The notes under the pieces were generated by a model. That model did not search any database and was not told the DNA's origin. It saw only the letters and a list, made by a program, of their open reading frames with translations. From Chloroflexota bacterium (GTDB taxonomy: Bacteria; Chloroflexota; UBA6077), in NCBI GenBank assembly GCA_021845945.1, contig JAJZRD010000086.1:1-13599 (forward strand): 13,599 nucleotides of DNA. Reading direction: 5' to 3'. Of the stretch, positions 13,353 to 13,599 are shown piece after piece. The position numbers were made by a program, and so were the translations under genes. Numbering within the stretch: position 1 is the first letter of the stretch; each line of letters begins with the position of its first letter.

Positions 13353-13599
13353 CTATTTCACCGGCATGACCAGGTTAGGCAGCCACAGGGACAGCTCGGG
13401 AATGTAGGTTATGATCGTCAGGGCGATCAGCAGCGCCACGATGAAAGGCCAGACCTCCTTCGCGAACTTCGCTATGGATATCTTCCCCAGGGCGCACACC
13501 ACGTACATGACCATGCCGACCGGGGGAGTGATCGTCCCGATCATGATGTTCACTGTGAACACGACGCCGAACTGTATGGGGTCGATCTGGGCGTGCTGG
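13353..13599 (-). CDS. dctM: TRAP transporter large permease subunit (DctM), C-terminal end
   Basis: Only the last ~81 codons are in the window; the frame is open to the right edge. The sequence has IDPIQFGVV, IMIGTITPPVGM and ELSLWLPNLVMPVK at the end, the standard C-terminus of the DctM/SiaM-type large permease of tripartite ATP-independent periplasmic transporters, which import carboxylates and sugar acids using a sodium gradient. TITPPVG is the conserved second half-repeat motif of the transport domain. The small permease and the solute-binding protein should lie to the right of the window. Stop TAG (13355-13353) is 17 nt before the transketolase N gene, so they are probably co-transcribed. 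Confidence 0.9.
   Translation of the reverse strand, partial: QHAQIDPIQFGVVFTVNIMIGTITPPVGMVMYVVCALGKISIAKFAKEVWPFIVALLIALTIITYIPELSLWLPNLVMPVK

Overview
The window is GC-rich, densely coded bacterial chromosome, with genes on both strands and short intergenic gaps rich in palindromes. The gene content suggests a Chloroflexota-like bacterium: a membrane-anchored YvcK, a DUF2089/SHOCT-like pair, a ComEA with an SLBB domain, a split transketolase with a TRAP transporter, TTG starts behind strong Shine-Dalgarno (SD) sequences, and many intergenic palindromes. This placement is an inference; no rRNA or other marker gene is present. I see no tRNA, rRNA, CRISPR array, transposase or phage module.

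Left part (1-3170): the first codons of an unidentified minus-strand gene, a 76-bp palindrome, and a 98-aa conserved-looking hypothetical protein (minus). Divergent from it is a large cytoplasmic GH94 phosphorylase (cellobiose/chitobiose phosphorylase type), ending in a hairpin plus T-run.

Middle (3190-6304): a promoter with a perfect TTGACA box, whose -10 lies within a 7+5+7 palindrome, drives a DUF2089 zinc-ribbon/HTH protein and a SHOCT-like protein. These look like a small autoregulated unit. After a 69-bp nested palindrome and another TTGACA promoter come a four-helix holin-4-2-type membrane protein and a YvcK-type UDP-GlcNAc-binding protein with two N-terminal membrane helices.

Centre (6305-10150): a double-hairpin element separates yvcK from a convergent GT2-like glycosyltransferase. 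Divergent from that, across back-to-back promoters, is secG with a clear intrinsic terminator. A family 5 (oligopeptide-type) substrate-binding protein without cysteines follows, then a hairpin cluster, then comEA.

Right part (10182-13599, minus strand): an apparent catabolic operon transcribed right to left. It comprises the end of a TRAP transporter large permease (DctM), transketolase N- and C-terminal subunits joined by an ATGA overlap, a threonine-dehydrogenase-like zinc alcohol dehydrogenase, and the first ~71 codons of an aldo/keto reductase broken off at a palindrome. Together these suggest uptake of an organic acid or sugar acid, oxidation of a hydroxyl group and two-carbon ketol transfer. 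The substrate cannot be read from the sequence.

The most unusual theme is intergenic. At least four palindrome types occur in 13.6 kb, and a GTAGGG-headed sequence sits at the 3' end of five unrelated genes, twice supplying the stop codon.
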